Below are positions 1-7,508 of a stretch of 8,210 nucleotides of DNA, in pieces. The translations under genes and the position numbers were made by a program. Numbering within the stretch: the stretch's first letter is position 1; the number at the start of each line of letters is the position of its first letter. Source of the DNA: Pseudomonadota bacterium (GTDB taxonomy: Bacteria; Pseudomonadota; Alphaproteobacteria; Rhizobiales; Rhizobiaceae); contig JAEXXS010000357.1 in NCBI GenBank assembly GCA_023451915.1, positions 1-8,210 on the forward strand, written 5' to 3'. A model generated the notes under the pieces. The model was not told the origin of the DNA. It saw only the letters and a list, made by a program, of their open reading frames with translations, and did not search any database.

Positions 1-29
1 AGAGCCCAGAAGATGATAACAGCACTCAT
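1..29 (-). CDS. phaF: PhaF/MrpF, cation:proton antiporter subunit F (N-terminal fragment)
   Basis: Only the first nine complete codons plus two bases are inside the window; they read MSAVIIFWA, a hydrophobic start that fits the first membrane helix of the small MrpF/MnhF subunit. The ATG overlaps the phaE stop in an ATGA junction, and an AAGGAG Shine-Dalgarno sequence lies about seven bases upstream inside the end of phaE. The identity rests mainly on position: phaF follows phaE in the rhizobial pha operon order A-C-D-E-F-G. In that family the subunit is a small membrane protein of roughly 90-130 residues needed for a functional antiporter complex. The peptide is too short to prove the family by itself. 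Confidence 0.72.
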
Positions 30-538
30 GCGGATTTCTCCTTCTCGACAACATCTGCTGCCCCGAAAATCGCAATCAGCGGCTTCTCATATTTCTGCTT
101 GATCAGATCACGCCAGACCTGCGCTTCCTCTAAGTCGAGTACGTGAATGGTCAGTTCGCGGCGCGCGCTATGATGATCCACCCAGGCCGTGCCGGGGGTG
201 GCCGTCACCACACAGGCGAGTACCGCCAGCGCCGTGCGATTTTCCAGTTCCAGCGGGATAACCACGAAGCCGGGACGACGCTTTCTTCCCGAAAGGATGA
301 TGCGCGCGACAGTGATATTCGATTGCAGAATATCGAGGCTGAACGTGACGAAAAGCCTGAGCATCGTCGGGATCGAGCGTAGGTGATTTTTCTGCGGTTG
401 CAGCGCTGTCATGATCTGGCAGGCAAACAGCGCAATGACCGCACCAAGGATAAGCTGCGCGCGGGTGAACCCGTTCAGCAGCAACCAGAACAGAAGCAGT
501 GACGCGAACAACAGCGGATATGGCAGGATTTTTCTCAT
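26..538 (-). CDS. phaE: PhaE/MrpE/MnhE, cation:proton antiporter subunit E
   Basis: This 170-residue protein belongs to the MnhE/MrpE family, a subunit of the multi-component monovalent cation/proton antiporter in the inner membrane. Two membrane segments near the N-terminus (about residues 7-23 and 27-45) precede a soluble part carrying the family hallmarks GFVVIPL (90-96) and ATPGT (113-117). The length is normal for the family. Its ATG overlaps the phaD stop by four bases (ATGA), with GGAGGT just upstream, which supports the start and suggests translational coupling. The C-terminus is charged (VVEKEKSA) and overlaps the phaF start. MrpE is not an ion-channel-like subunit; in the family it contributes to assembly or stability of the complex. 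The assignment is firm from motifs and context. Confidence 0.95.
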   Translation of the reverse strand: MRKILPYPLLFASLLLFWLLLNGFTRAQLILGAVIALFACQIMTALQPQKNHLRSIPTMLRLFVTFSLDILQSNITVARIILSGRKRRPGFVVIPLELENRTALAVLACVVTATPGTAWVDHHSARRELTIHVLDLEEAQVWRDLIKQKYEKPLIAIFGAADVVEKEKSA

Positions 539-2190
539 TCTACCTCCGCCGTTTGCGCGCCCGTGGCCTTGGCCGCTTCATGCTGGACCTTGGGCGCTTT
601 GAGGACACTGTTGATATAGTCGGACGGATGGTGCAGCGAGCGTGCCGTTTCGTCCATGTAGCGCATGGCGGGACCAGCCGCGATTGTCAGTGCAAGGCAG
701 AGCGCCAGAAGCCCTGCAATCGGCACCACTTCGCGTACCAGAACACGCGGCACATTGCCTTCCAGCGACGCCCAGAAAGTACGGATGCCGGTACGCGTCA
801 TCGCGATCAGCGCCGAAAGGCCGGACAGCAGGATCAGCGCAATCAGCACCCAGCTTGCCGGGCTGACCGGCATGGCTAACTGCGGCGCTGCCCCATCGCC
901 ATTGAAGACCGCAGCAAGAATGAGGAACTTTGCGATGAATCCCGAAAATGGCGGCAAGCCGATCAACAAAATGGCGCAGATCGCGAAGAAGGTGCCAAGG
1001 ATGGCAAGGGTCGCGGGCAAGACCGCGCCGACCTCTTCCTCCTCTTCTTCTTCCTCGTCATCGCCATAAGCTTCCATCGTCACGGCAAGAACATTGGCGG
1101 CGGCGTCCTGTCCGCGTTCGACCAGTTCGATCAACAGGAAGAATGCGGCAATCGTCAGCGTGGAACTGACCATATAAAACAATGCTGCTCCAGCCATGGC
1201 CGTATTGCCGCTGCCGATGGCAGCCAACAGCGTGCCCGAGGAAACGAGAATGCTGTAGCTTGCGAGCCTGCCCATCGCCTGTGACGCGACCACGCCGATC
1301 AGGCCGAAGGCAAGCGTGACCATGCCGCCGAAATAGAGCCAGTCATTGCCGAAACCGTAAGACGAGCCAGCGCCGATGCCGAACATCAACGGCGACAGGC
1401 GCAGCAGCACATAAATGCCGACCTTGCTCATAATCGCGAAGATCGCGGCAACCGGCGCTGCGGCCGCCGTATAGGTCGGAGCAAGCCAGAAGTTAAGCGG
1501 CCACATGCCCGCCTTGATCAGGAATGCAACGCCCAGAACCGCGGCACCGGCTTCAAGCAGCATCCGGTCTTCAGGCGCAACCTGGGTGATCCGCTGTGCG
1601 AGATCCGCCATATTGAGCGTTCCGGTGACACCATAGATCAGGCTCACGCCGATCAGAAACAGCGACGACGCCACAAGATTGACCGCGATATAATGGAGCC
1701 CCGCCTTGACGCGGGCCGGTCCGGAGCCATGCAGCGCCAGACCGTAGGAAGCGGCCAGCATGACTTCAAAGAAAACGAACAGATTGAACAGATCGCCGGT
1801 GAGAAATGCGCCGTTCAGCCCCATCAGCAAAAGCTGGAAAATCGTGTGGAAATGCGGGCTGGCCTTGTGCCAATGCGCCAATGCAAAGCTGAGCGCCGCC
1901 ATGCCAAGCAGGCTTGCCAGCAACAGCATCATCGCCGCCAGCCTGTCGAGCACCAGCACGATGCCAAACGGCGCGGGCCAGTTGCCGATCAGATAGACGA
2001 TCGCTTCCGGCGCTTTTTCGCTGGCCATGCCGACAAGCATGCAGGCAATGCCGATCAGGCCGAGCGTCGCAAGCGAATTGATCGCCATCTTTAGCTTGCG
2101 GTTGCGCTCGTCGATCAACAGCAGGACCGCTGCCGTCACGAGCGGCAGAAGGATCGGAGCAACGATGAGATGTGATTTCCAATCCATCAT
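535..2190 (-). CDS. phaD: PhaD/MrpD/MnhD, NuoN/NuoM-like antiporter subunit D
   Basis: This 551-residue polytopic membrane protein is the MrpD subunit, related to the proton-pumping ND2/ND4/ND5 subunits of respiratory complex I. Residues that match known functional positions of the family are visible: Glu142 in FFEVMLAAS, Lys226 in FLIKAGMWPLNFWL, Lys256 in MSKVGIY, and Lys421 after the GLPPFSGFIA loop (411-420). These glutamate and lysine residues line the proton path in MrpD and complex I homologues. An uninterrupted acidic run, residues 377-386 (two Asp, eight Glu), sits in a hydrophilic loop before the helix starting near 388. The C-terminal tail after about 505 is hydrophilic. The start is one of two adjacent ATGs; the first overlaps the phaC stop (TGATG) and has AAGGAG at good spacing. 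Overlap with phaE at the other end supports coupled expression. Confidence 0.97.
   Translation of the reverse strand: MMDWKSHLIVAPILLPLVTAAVLLLIDERNRKLKMAINSLATLGLIGIACMLVGMASEKAPEAIVYLIGNWPAPFGIVLVLDRLAAMMLLLASLLGMAALSFALAHWHKASPHFHTIFQLLLMGLNGAFLTGDLFNLFVFFEVMLAASYGLALHGSGPARVKAGLHYIAVNLVASSLFLIGVSLIYGVTGTLNMADLAQRITQVAPEDRMLLEAGAAVLGVAFLIKAGMWPLNFWLAPTYTAAAAPVAAIFAIMSKVGIYVLLRLSPLMFGIGAGSSYGFGNDWLYFGGMVTLAFGLIGVVASQAMGRLASYSILVSSGTLLAAIGSGNTAMAGAALFYMVSSTLTIAAFFLLIELVERGQDAAANVLAVTMEAYGDDEEEEEEEEVGAVLPATLAILGTFFAICAILLIGLPPFSGFIAKFLILAAVFNGDGAAPQLAMPVSPASWVLIALILLSGLSALIAMTRTGIRTFWASLEGNVPRVLVREVVPIAGLLALCLALTIAAGPAMRYMDETARSLHHPSDYINSVLKAPKVQHEAAKATGAQTAEVE
1033..1062 (-). repeat. GAA/GAG codon tract encoding the acidic run in phaD
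   Basis: Ten consecutive acidic codons: GAT GAC followed by eight GAA or GAG codons in mixed order (1033-1056 are the Glu codons). The tract is an imperfect purine-rich trinucleotide repeat in frame, so length changes by whole codons would keep the reading frame. The mixture of GAA and GAG makes it less slippery than a pure repeat. It falls in a loop between membrane helices of PhaD rather than in the conserved ion path. I recall acidic residues in this loop in other proteobacterial MrpD proteins, but could not check. Confidence 0.8.
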
Positions 2191-2528
2191 CAGTTCTCCT
2201 TGCCGTCGACATGGTCGGTGCGTGTCAGACCGCGCGAGGCGAGCAGCACGACAAGGAAGAGCGCTGTCATGGCGAAGCCGATAACGATTGCCGTCAGCAC
2301 GAGCGCCTGCGGCACCGGATCGGTATACTGCGCCGCCTGTACGTCCATGCCGGAGTCGAGCACCGGCGCAGCGTTGGAACGCAGCCGCCCCATCGAGAAA
2401 ATGAACAGATTGACCGCATAAGATATCAGCGAGAGGCCAATGGCCACCTGAAAAGTGCGCGGGCGCAGCACCAGCCAGACGCCGGACGCCATCAGCACAC
2501 CGATTGCGAGAGCAAGAACCAGCTCCAT
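2190..2528 (-). CDS. phaC: PhaC/MrpC/MnhC, NuoK-like antiporter subunit C
   Basis: This 112-residue protein has three membrane segments (about 4-21, 26-48 and 74-98), the architecture of MrpC and of its complex I relative NuoK/ND4L. The conserved block TDPVPQALVLTAIVIGFA (69-86) is characteristic of MrpC; GLSLISYAVNLFIF (31-44) is the usual second helix. Length is normal. The start ATG shares one base with the phaA stop (TGATG), and AAGGAGGAG lies just upstream. The C-terminal tail (TRTDHVDGKEN) is hydrophilic. In the complex, MrpC sits between the antiporter-like subunits and takes part in the ion or proton pathway. There is no sign of damage or transfer. Confidence 0.96.
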   Translation of the reverse strand: MELVLALAIGVLMASGVWLVLRPRTFQVAIGLSLISYAVNLFIFSMGRLRSNAAPVLDSGMDVQAAQYTDPVPQALVLTAIVIGFAMTALFLVVLLASRGLTRTDHVDGKEN

Positions 2529-5449
2529 CAGTTCTCCTCCTTCGCAGTCGCTGCGGCGAGTTTCTCGACGCGATGTTTACGGATCGATTGGTGCGCCAGC
2601 GCGATCAAAACGATGACGGTTGCACCCACAACGAGCGTGAATACACCGAAATCAAACAGCAATGCGCTCGCCATCGGCATTTTCCCGACATGCGGTATCT
2701 CCACATATTGGAAGAATGTTGTCAGGAACGGATAGCCGAACAGAAATGCACCCGACCCAGTTGCCGCTGCGCTGAGCAGGCCAATGCCGATCCAGCGCAG
2801 GGGCAGAATGCGCAGTCGGTCTTCAACCCAGCGCGTGCCGGCTGCCAGATATTGCAGGATGAAGGCAATCGCCAGCGCGACACCGGCCGCGAAACCGCCG
2901 CCCGGCAGATCGTGCCCGCGCAGGAACAGATGCACGGCCAGAACGATGATGACCGGGAACAGCCATTGCATGATGACCGACGGCACAGCCAGATAATCGT
3001 TCAGCGTTTCGCCCGCCTTGCGGTCAGGCATGGCTTCGTCATAGGCGTCCTGAATCTTCTGCTGGGCCGTTGAGCCGGTGGAATCCGGTGCCGGACGGAA
3101 ACGACGCAGCAGTGCAAAGACGGTCAGGCCGACAATGCCGAGAACGGCAATTTCACCGAATGTATCGAAGGCGCGGAAATCAACCAGAATGACATTCACG
3201 ACATTCTTGCCGCCGCCGCCTGAATAGGCGTTTTGCAGGAAATAATCGCCGATGCTGTTGGGCGAGGGTCGCGTCATCATCGCATAGGCAATGATCGAAA
3301 CACCGACCCCACTGGCAACCGCCAGCAACAGATCGCGATAGCGGCGGATACGCGGGCCGATCTTCATCGGAACGGGATCAGGATCTTCCCAACGCTTGGG
3401 CAGCCAGCGCAACCCGAGCAAAAGGAGGACCGTCGTGACGATTTCTACCAGAAGCTGCGTCACCGCAAGGTCGGGCGCCGACAGCCAGACGAAAGTGATG
3501 CAGGTGATGAGCCCTGCCCCGCCAAGCAAGATCAGCGCAGCCAGACGGTGAAACTTGGCCTGATAGGCCGCACCGACGGCGCAGGCGCAGCCAAGCAGCC
3601 AGAGACCGGCGAAAATCGGATCGACCGGCTGCAGCCCCAAAGTGCCTGAGTGTAAACTGCCCTCGATCAGCGGCCAGCCAGCGACTACAACTGCCACAGC
3701 AACGATGATGCGCAACTGCGGCTGCAGGCGGCGTGTGCTGAGGAAATTCTCAGCCTTGCGCGCCCAGTTCCACGATAACGTCACCAGTACGCGTTCGAAA
3801 ATGCGCTGGCCTTGCAGGTGCCGGAACAGGGGCGGCCCATCCTCGCTGGTCGCCAGATAGTTTTTCAGGCACCAGTGCAAGAGCACGCCGCCAATCATCG
3901 CGACAATACTCATCATCAGCGGCAGGTTGAAACCATGCCAGACCGAGAGACTATATTCCGGTGTCGCATCGCCAAGCACCGAGCGCACCGCCGAATGCAG
4001 GAATGGGCCAATCGACAGGCCAGGAACGATACCGATCAGAAGGCAGAGCATGACAAGAAGCTCGATAGGACGGCGCATCCAGTGCGGCGGTTCATGCGGC
4101 TCACGCGGCAGATCGTGCGGCGGCGGGCCGAAGAAGGTCGAATAGATGAAGCGGATCGAATAGGCGACCGTGAAGATGCTGGCGAGCGTCGCCACGTAAG
4201 GCGTGATCGTGTCGAGCCAGGATGCAAGATGCGTCTCGACCGCCTCGGCAAAGAACATTTCCTTGGAAATGAAGCCATTCAGCAGCGGAACGCCAGCCAT
4301 GGCAGCGCTCGCCACCATGGCAAGTGTCGCCGTATAGGGCATTAATCGGAACAATCCACTCAGGCGGCGCATATCGCGCGTGCCGGTTTCATGGTCGATG
4401 ATGCCTGCCGCCATGAAAAGCGATGCCTTAAAGATGGCATGGTTGACCATATGGAAGATGGCGGCCACCGCAGCAAGCGGACTGCCAAGGCTCAACAGCG
4501 CCGTAATCAGACCCAGATTGCTGATCGTCGAATAAGCGAGCAGTCCTTTGAGATCCTGCTGAAACACGGCAAAGAAGCTTGCCAGCAAAAGCGTGATCAG
4601 CCCCGCAGAACCCAATATCCAGAACCATTCTTCGGTTCCGGCCAGTACAGGCCACAGGCGGGCCAGCAGAAATACACCGGCCTTCACCATCGTCGCCGAA
4701 TGGAGATAGGCCGAAACAGGCGTCGGCGCGGCCATGGCGTTCGGCAGCCAGAAATGGAACGGAAACTGCGCGCTTTTGGTGAAAGCAGCGAGCAGGATCA
4801 AAACAAGCGCGACGGTATAAAGCGGGTGCGTGCGAACCTCGTTGCCCGCAGCCAGTACCACATCAAGATCGTAACTGCCGACGATATGGCCAAGCAGCAG
4901 CATACCGGCGAGCAGGCAGAAGCCGCCAATGCCCGTAACCGTCAGCGCCATACGCGCGCCATCGCGCGCACTGGCATTGTGATACCAGTAGCCGATCAGC
5001 AGAAACGAGAAGATACTCGTCAGTTCCCAGAACACAGCAAGCAGGATGATATTGCCGGAGAGGACGACGCCGAGCATCGATCCCATAAACGACAGCAGGA
5101 ACGAGAAGAAGCGCGGCACAGGATCGTCCGGCGACATGTAATAGCGCGCATAAATCACGACCAGAAGGCCGATGCCGGTGATCAGCATGGCGAACAGCCA
5201 GGCAAAACCATCCATGCGCAGCGTTACATTGAGGCCGTAGGCGGGCAGCCAGTCGACCGTGCCGCGCAGCACCTTCCCATCCGAGACAATCGGATAAAGA
5301 CTGGCCGTGAGAATGAAGGCGACAAGAGCGATAGCTGCCGTGAACCAAGCGGAACCGCTTCGGTCGGCGCTCCTGAAAAGACCCGTGACGACGCTGCCAA
5401 TAAAAGGAAGAAGGACAAGCAGGAAAAGCATTCTGCCGTCCATCGTCAT
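2528..5449 (-). CDS. phaA: PhaA (fused MrpA-MrpB), main antiporter subunit
   Basis: This 973-residue membrane protein is the large NuoL-like subunit of the pha/Mrp antiporter. The N-terminal half (about 65-430) is the ND5-like module: Glu142 in FWELTS, Lys225 in FTKSAQFPFHFWLPNAM, His250 and Lys256 in LHSATMVKAG, His333, His337 and Lys341, and NGFISKEMF (391-399). Residues about 610-690 form an MbhD-like region with the APDLAVTQLLVEI motif (Glu669), and about 700-785 an MbhE/NuoJ-like region with VDFRAFDTFGE (756-766, acidic residues 757, 762, 766). From about 820 to 955 comes a complete MrpB/MnhB domain with GHDLPGGGF (845-853). Stand-alone MrpA is usually near 750-800 residues, so the extra length is the fused B subunit, as known for group 2 Mrp systems. 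The first ATG is favoured because GGAGG lies 10 bases upstream; Met3 and Met7 are alternatives. It is the first gene of the operon. Confidence 0.97.
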   Translation of the reverse strand: MTMDGRMLFLLVLLPFIGSVVTGLFRSADRSGSAWFTAAIALVAFILTASLYPIVSDGKVLRGTVDWLPAYGLNVTLRMDGFAWLFAMLITGIGLLVVIYARYYMSPDDPVPRFFSFLLSFMGSMLGVVLSGNIILLAVFWELTSIFSFLLIGYWYHNASARDGARMALTVTGIGGFCLLAGMLLLGHIVGSYDLDVVLAAGNEVRTHPLYTVALVLILLAAFTKSAQFPFHFWLPNAMAAPTPVSAYLHSATMVKAGVFLLARLWPVLAGTEEWFWILGSAGLITLLLASFFAVFQQDLKGLLAYSTISNLGLITALLSLGSPLAAVAAIFHMVNHAIFKASLFMAAGIIDHETGTRDMRRLSGLFRLMPYTATLAMVASAAMAGVPLLNGFISKEMFFAEAVETHLASWLDTITPYVATLASIFTVAYSIRFIYSTFFGPPPHDLPREPHEPPHWMRRPIELLVMLCLLIGIVPGLSIGPFLHSAVRSVLGDATPEYSLSVWHGFNLPLMMSIVAMIGGVLLHWCLKNYLATSEDGPPLFRHLQGQRIFERVLVTLSWNWARKAENFLSTRRLQPQLRIIVAVAVVVAGWPLIEGSLHSGTLGLQPVDPIFAGLWLLGCACAVGAAYQAKFHRLAALILLGGAGLITCITFVWLSAPDLAVTQLLVEIVTTVLLLLGLRWLPKRWEDPDPVPMKIGPRIRRYRDLLLAVASGVGVSIIAYAMMTRPSPNSIGDYFLQNAYSGGGGKNVVNVILVDFRAFDTFGEIAVLGIVGLTVFALLRRFRPAPDSTGSTAQQKIQDAYDEAMPDRKAGETLNDYLAVPSVIMQWLFPVIIVLAVHLFLRGHDLPGGGFAAGVALAIAFILQYLAAGTRWVEDRLRILPLRWIGIGLLSAAATGSGAFLFGYPFLTTFFQYVEIPHVGKMPMASALLFDFGVFTLVVGATVIVLIALAHQSIRKHRVEKLAAATAKEEN

Positions 5450-5459
5450 GCGCCCAAGG

Positions 5460-5464
5460 CCTCC
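5460..5464 (-). promoter_or_regulatory. Ribosome binding site of phaA
   Basis: GGAGG on the minus strand, separated by ten bases (CCTTGGGCGC) from the ATG at 5449. The spacing is slightly long but better than for the later in-frame ATGs (Met3 and Met7), which would lie 16 and 28 bases away. This favours the first ATG as the start of phaA. Confidence 0.6.
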
Positions 5465-5602
5465 AATCCGCTCTTACGTTTTATAATCACACACATCTCA
5501 CCCGAAAGCTGTTCAAACTTCTTGGGATGCGCTCCATTTTGTCTTAATTTCCGGGCGCAAAACCGTCAGGCACTTGCAGGAAATATAGGGTCAACTGATC
5601 CA

Positions 5603-5612
5603 GCGCATGCGC
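5603..5612. repeat. Perfect 10-base palindrome GCGCATGCGC in the phaA leader
   Basis: GCGCATGCGC is self-complementary over ten bases and is framed by CTGA (5595-5598) and TCAG (5616-5619), which also pair, with their centre half a base off. It falls within the predicted untranslated leader of phaA. It could be a protein-binding site or part of an RNA hairpin, though a perfect palindrome gives a poor RNA loop. No function can be assigned. Confidence 0.5.
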
Positions 5613-5640
5613 AGCTCAGGCAAGCAGCAACTGAAATGCT

Positions 5641-5692
5641 CCGGTCAGATGTTGTGAGGAATCATATATTCCGATGTCGTTATTATGACCGG
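5641..5692. repeat. Nested inverted repeats over the predicted phaA start of transcription
   Basis: The outer arms CCGGTCA (5641-5647) and TGACCGG (5686-5692) are perfect 7-base inverted repeats. Inside them lies GGAAT-CATAT-ATTCC (5658-5672), a perfect inverted repeat with 5-base arms and a 5-base centre. The two centres (5666.5 and 5665) nearly coincide. The right outer arm touches the predicted -10 box, and the inner repeat would lie just after the predicted start of transcription, so this is a plausible operator for a dimeric regulator. The regulator is unknown; an RNA or cruciform structure is an alternative reading. Confidence 0.55.
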
Positions 5693-5711
5693 CCCACCAA
5701 TATATTGGCAA
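5682..5711 (-). promoter_or_regulatory. Predicted sigma-70-type promoter of the pha operon
   Basis: On the minus strand, TTGCCA (5711-5706) and CATAAT (5687-5682) each match the -35 and -10 consensus in five of six bases and are separated by 18 bases. Transcription would start near 5675, leaving a leader of about 226 bases before the phaA ATG. A second AT-rich stretch nearer the gene (GATTATAAAA, about 5479-5488) lacks a good -35 partner. The prediction rests on consensus matching only. Confidence 0.42.
5697..5708. repeat. Perfect 12-base palindrome overlapping the predicted -35 box
   Basis: CCAATATATTGG is fully self-complementary. Its right end (5706-5708) overlaps the predicted -35 element of the phaA promoter, a typical position for a repressor or activator site. 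A one-mismatch copy, CCAATATCTTGG, occurs at 7514-7525 in the other intergenic region. The palindrome is certain; its function is inferred. Confidence 0.5.
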
Positions 5712-5905
5712 TAGCTTTTGATCGTTTATCTGGGAAAAATCAGAGACTTATCGCAATTATCGAGCTTTTTTACCGCTGAATTCACTGCAAATCTCTTTCT
5801 TTCACAATCACCCTACCCCTGCAACCTTACCTTGAAGGGCAGCTTGCCGCGAAAATCATGCAGGCGAATGATAGAAACGAGGCATCGCCGTCCAAAAGAT
5901 TCTTA

Positions 5906-7324
5906 TCAGGCTTCGCCTTCAAATAAGGTCTCCACCAGCTTGGCGGCTTGAACACGAATATCTGGAACAGCAGTCGACTCCCAGAAGACGCCCTTCGTGA
6001 CCGGGCCGATGGCAAAGAAAGAGCCCGAGGGTTCACCGCGCGCGTTGATCAACTGGAAATCCTTGGTGACATCGAGACCAAGATCGAGCGCATCGGGCTT
6101 TGCCAGTCCATGCTCCATGAGGCCGAGCAAAGCCGGATTGCGTGTCGTTGAAAACCTTGGGTTTCCGCCGCGGCAATCGATGATGGTCGCAATTTTCAGC
6201 TTCTGGAACGAACCCGTATGGCGCTCGCGATAGCGGATCGTCATATCCGTCTCATTTTCCTGCACCGAAAGAAGCCGCCCGGAAGCGATCTCAAGCTGTC
6301 CCGAAGCGCGTGCCGCGTCGATCCGATCAGCCACCGCAGGCGCCATGCGATGACGATGCGTGTCCCACCAAGGCCGCAGATGACGCAGAAAACTTTCGCG
6401 TTGCGCCAGCGGCAACCGCGTCCATATCTGCTGCGTATGGGGCCTGAGCGCATCCATGACGGCCCGCCAGTTTGAACCCGCTGTCTCGGCCTCCTGCATC
6501 AAAGCGCGAACACGGCGCAAGAGGCCGACAATACCGGAGGCGACGAATAATGAATCGGCATCAACCTCAAATGGTTCTACCGCCGCGTGGCGCGCAGGCA
6601 CCAATCCGCGCCGGGAGATCGCGTGAATGGTTCCCTGATGCCCACGATCAAGCAGCGACAGCACGCTATCGACCATCGACAGTCCGGTTCCGAAGATCGC
6701 CACCGGAGCATTCGCCGGAATGTCGAAATAGCCGTTGCTGGACCAGTATTCAGCGACATTCGCCCCGGAAACGGCGATTGCCGTTTCATTGCCCGTTGCG
6801 ACGATCACGGCATCTGCCGAGACGAGCTCGCCTGTCGCCGTGACGACGGCAGGCTTAACGCCGTCGTGGACAACGTCGACAATCTCACGTTGATCGACGA
6901 CCAATCTCGGTGTGTCGCCTGCACGGTATTTTTCGACGAGATCGTTCAGATAATCGCGGTAAAGCCTGCGGGGTGCGAAAGACTGCGGTTGCCATTCATT
7001 GGCGATTTGCGCGCTCGCTGCTGTTTGGTGGTGATGAAGCCAGTTCAGGAAATGATCGGGTTGGCCGGGAAAAGCGCTCATATTGCTGGCGCGAACATTG
7101 AGGAGGTGACTGGGATTTTCCGTGGAATAGGCGATTCCCCTGCCGATCTGGCCGGAGCGCTCAAAAATGCGAACCATCGCTTCGCGCGAGCGCTCCACCA
7201 ACTGCGCTGCAAGAATGACGCCGCTCGCGCCGCCGCCGATAATGACAAAAGACTTCAAACTATCGTGACCTATCCCATTTTGCGACGGTTTCGCCATCTG
7301 AACTGGTTCCGTCGTCCTTCCCAT
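5906..7324 (-). CDS. FAD/NAD(P)-binding protein of the COG4529/YdhS type
   Basis: This 472-residue soluble protein has two dinucleotide-binding folds. The first is the FAD site FVIIGGGASG (26-35) with the ribose-binding acid in FER (54-56), followed by GRGIAYSTENPSHLLNVRAS (61-80), typical of the NAD_binding_9/YdhS family. VIVATGN (173-179) is the usual ATG motif, and VAIFGTGLSMVDS (208-220) with SRRG (237-240) is the second nucleotide fold. The C-terminal AIGPVTKGVFWE (438-449) is also typical. The family suggests a flavin-dependent oxidoreductase or monooxygenase-like enzyme, but the substrate is unknown and no symbol is given. The first ATG has only a weak GGTGGG ribosome site; Met10 (7297) is a possible alternative and would still keep the FAD motif. 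The gene diverges from the nitroreductase gene and is separated from phaA by 456 bases, so it is probably its own transcription unit. Confidence 0.88.
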   Translation of the reverse strand: MGRTTEPVQMAKPSQNGIGHDSLKSFVIIGGGASGVILAAQLVERSREAMVRIFERSGQIGRGIAYSTENPSHLLNVRASNMSAFPGQPDHFLNWLHHHQTAASAQIANEWQPQSFAPRRLYRDYLNDLVEKYRAGDTPRLVVDQREIVDVVHDGVKPAVVTATGELVSADAVIVATGNETAIAVSGANVAEYWSSNGYFDIPANAPVAIFGTGLSMVDSVLSLLDRGHQGTIHAISRRGLVPARHAAVEPFEVDADSLFVASGIVGLLRRVRALMQEAETAGSNWRAVMDALRPHTQQIWTRLPLAQRESFLRHLRPWWDTHRHRMAPAVADRIDAARASGQLEIASGRLLSVQENETDMTIRYRERHTGSFQKLKIATIIDCRGGNPRFSTTRNPALLGLMEHGLAKPDALDLGLDVTKDFQLINARGEPSGSFFAIGPVTKGVFWESTAVPDIRVQAAKLVETLFEGEA

Positions 7325-7350
7325 AATCCCACCAATTTAATAAGATTCCA

Positions 7351-7368
7351 ACATCGTACCCAAGATGT
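7351..7368. repeat. Inverted repeat ACATC-N8-GATGT upstream of the FAD protein gene
   Basis: Five-base arms ACATC (7351-7355) and GATGT (7364-7368) are perfectly complementary around an 8-base centre, 27 bases upstream of the flavoprotein ATG. The position suits an operator or part of the 5' leader. Arms this short can arise by chance. Confidence 0.35.
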
Positions 7369-7508
7369 AAACCCCGGATTGGTTGGGAATTTCTCCACAA
7401 CGCACAGGCTCTGCCCGTCGTCTTAGATCAATATGGAAACAATGGCGGCTTCACCATCCCAATTTGTTGACAGTGTGTCTCTGAAAAGCGGGCTGGCGTT
7501 GAACGGTT

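Larger units (their letters stand above)
5450..5905. other. Intergenic region upstream of phaA (456 bases)
   Basis: This gap between two minus-strand genes must hold the 3' end signal of the FAD/NAD(P)-binding protein gene and the promoter and leader of phaA. It is visibly more AT-rich than the flanking genes. A plausible promoter (5682-5711) and palindromes at 5603-5612, 5641-5692 and 5697-5708 are listed separately. I found no convincing GC-rich hairpin followed by a T-run on the minus strand, so no intrinsic terminator is called after 5906. Open frames here (for example 5718-5951 plus, 77 codons) lack recognisable protein features or a ribosome binding site and are not called as genes. Confidence 0.7.

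Noticed and set aside
5733..5775. A- and T-runs as an intrinsic terminator after the FAD protein gene
   Set aside because: No GC-rich stem lies directly before a T-run on the minus strand; the nearby sequence pairs only over 3-5 bases.
4391..5779. A 462-codon plus-strand open frame opposite phaA and its leader
   Set aside because: Its translation is rich in Arg, Gln, His and Asp with no domain, as expected from the antisense of GC-rich membrane-protein codons. The minus-strand frame carries all PhaA motifs.
5718..5951. A 77-codon plus-strand frame upstream of phaA
   Set aside because: It has no ribosome site, an unremarkable composition, and its end runs into the antisense of the FAD protein gene.
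6587..7426. A 279-codon plus-strand open frame opposite the FAD/NAD(P)-binding protein gene
   Set aside because: It mirrors a gene with clear nucleotide-binding motifs on the other strand; the plus-strand translation has no recognisable family.
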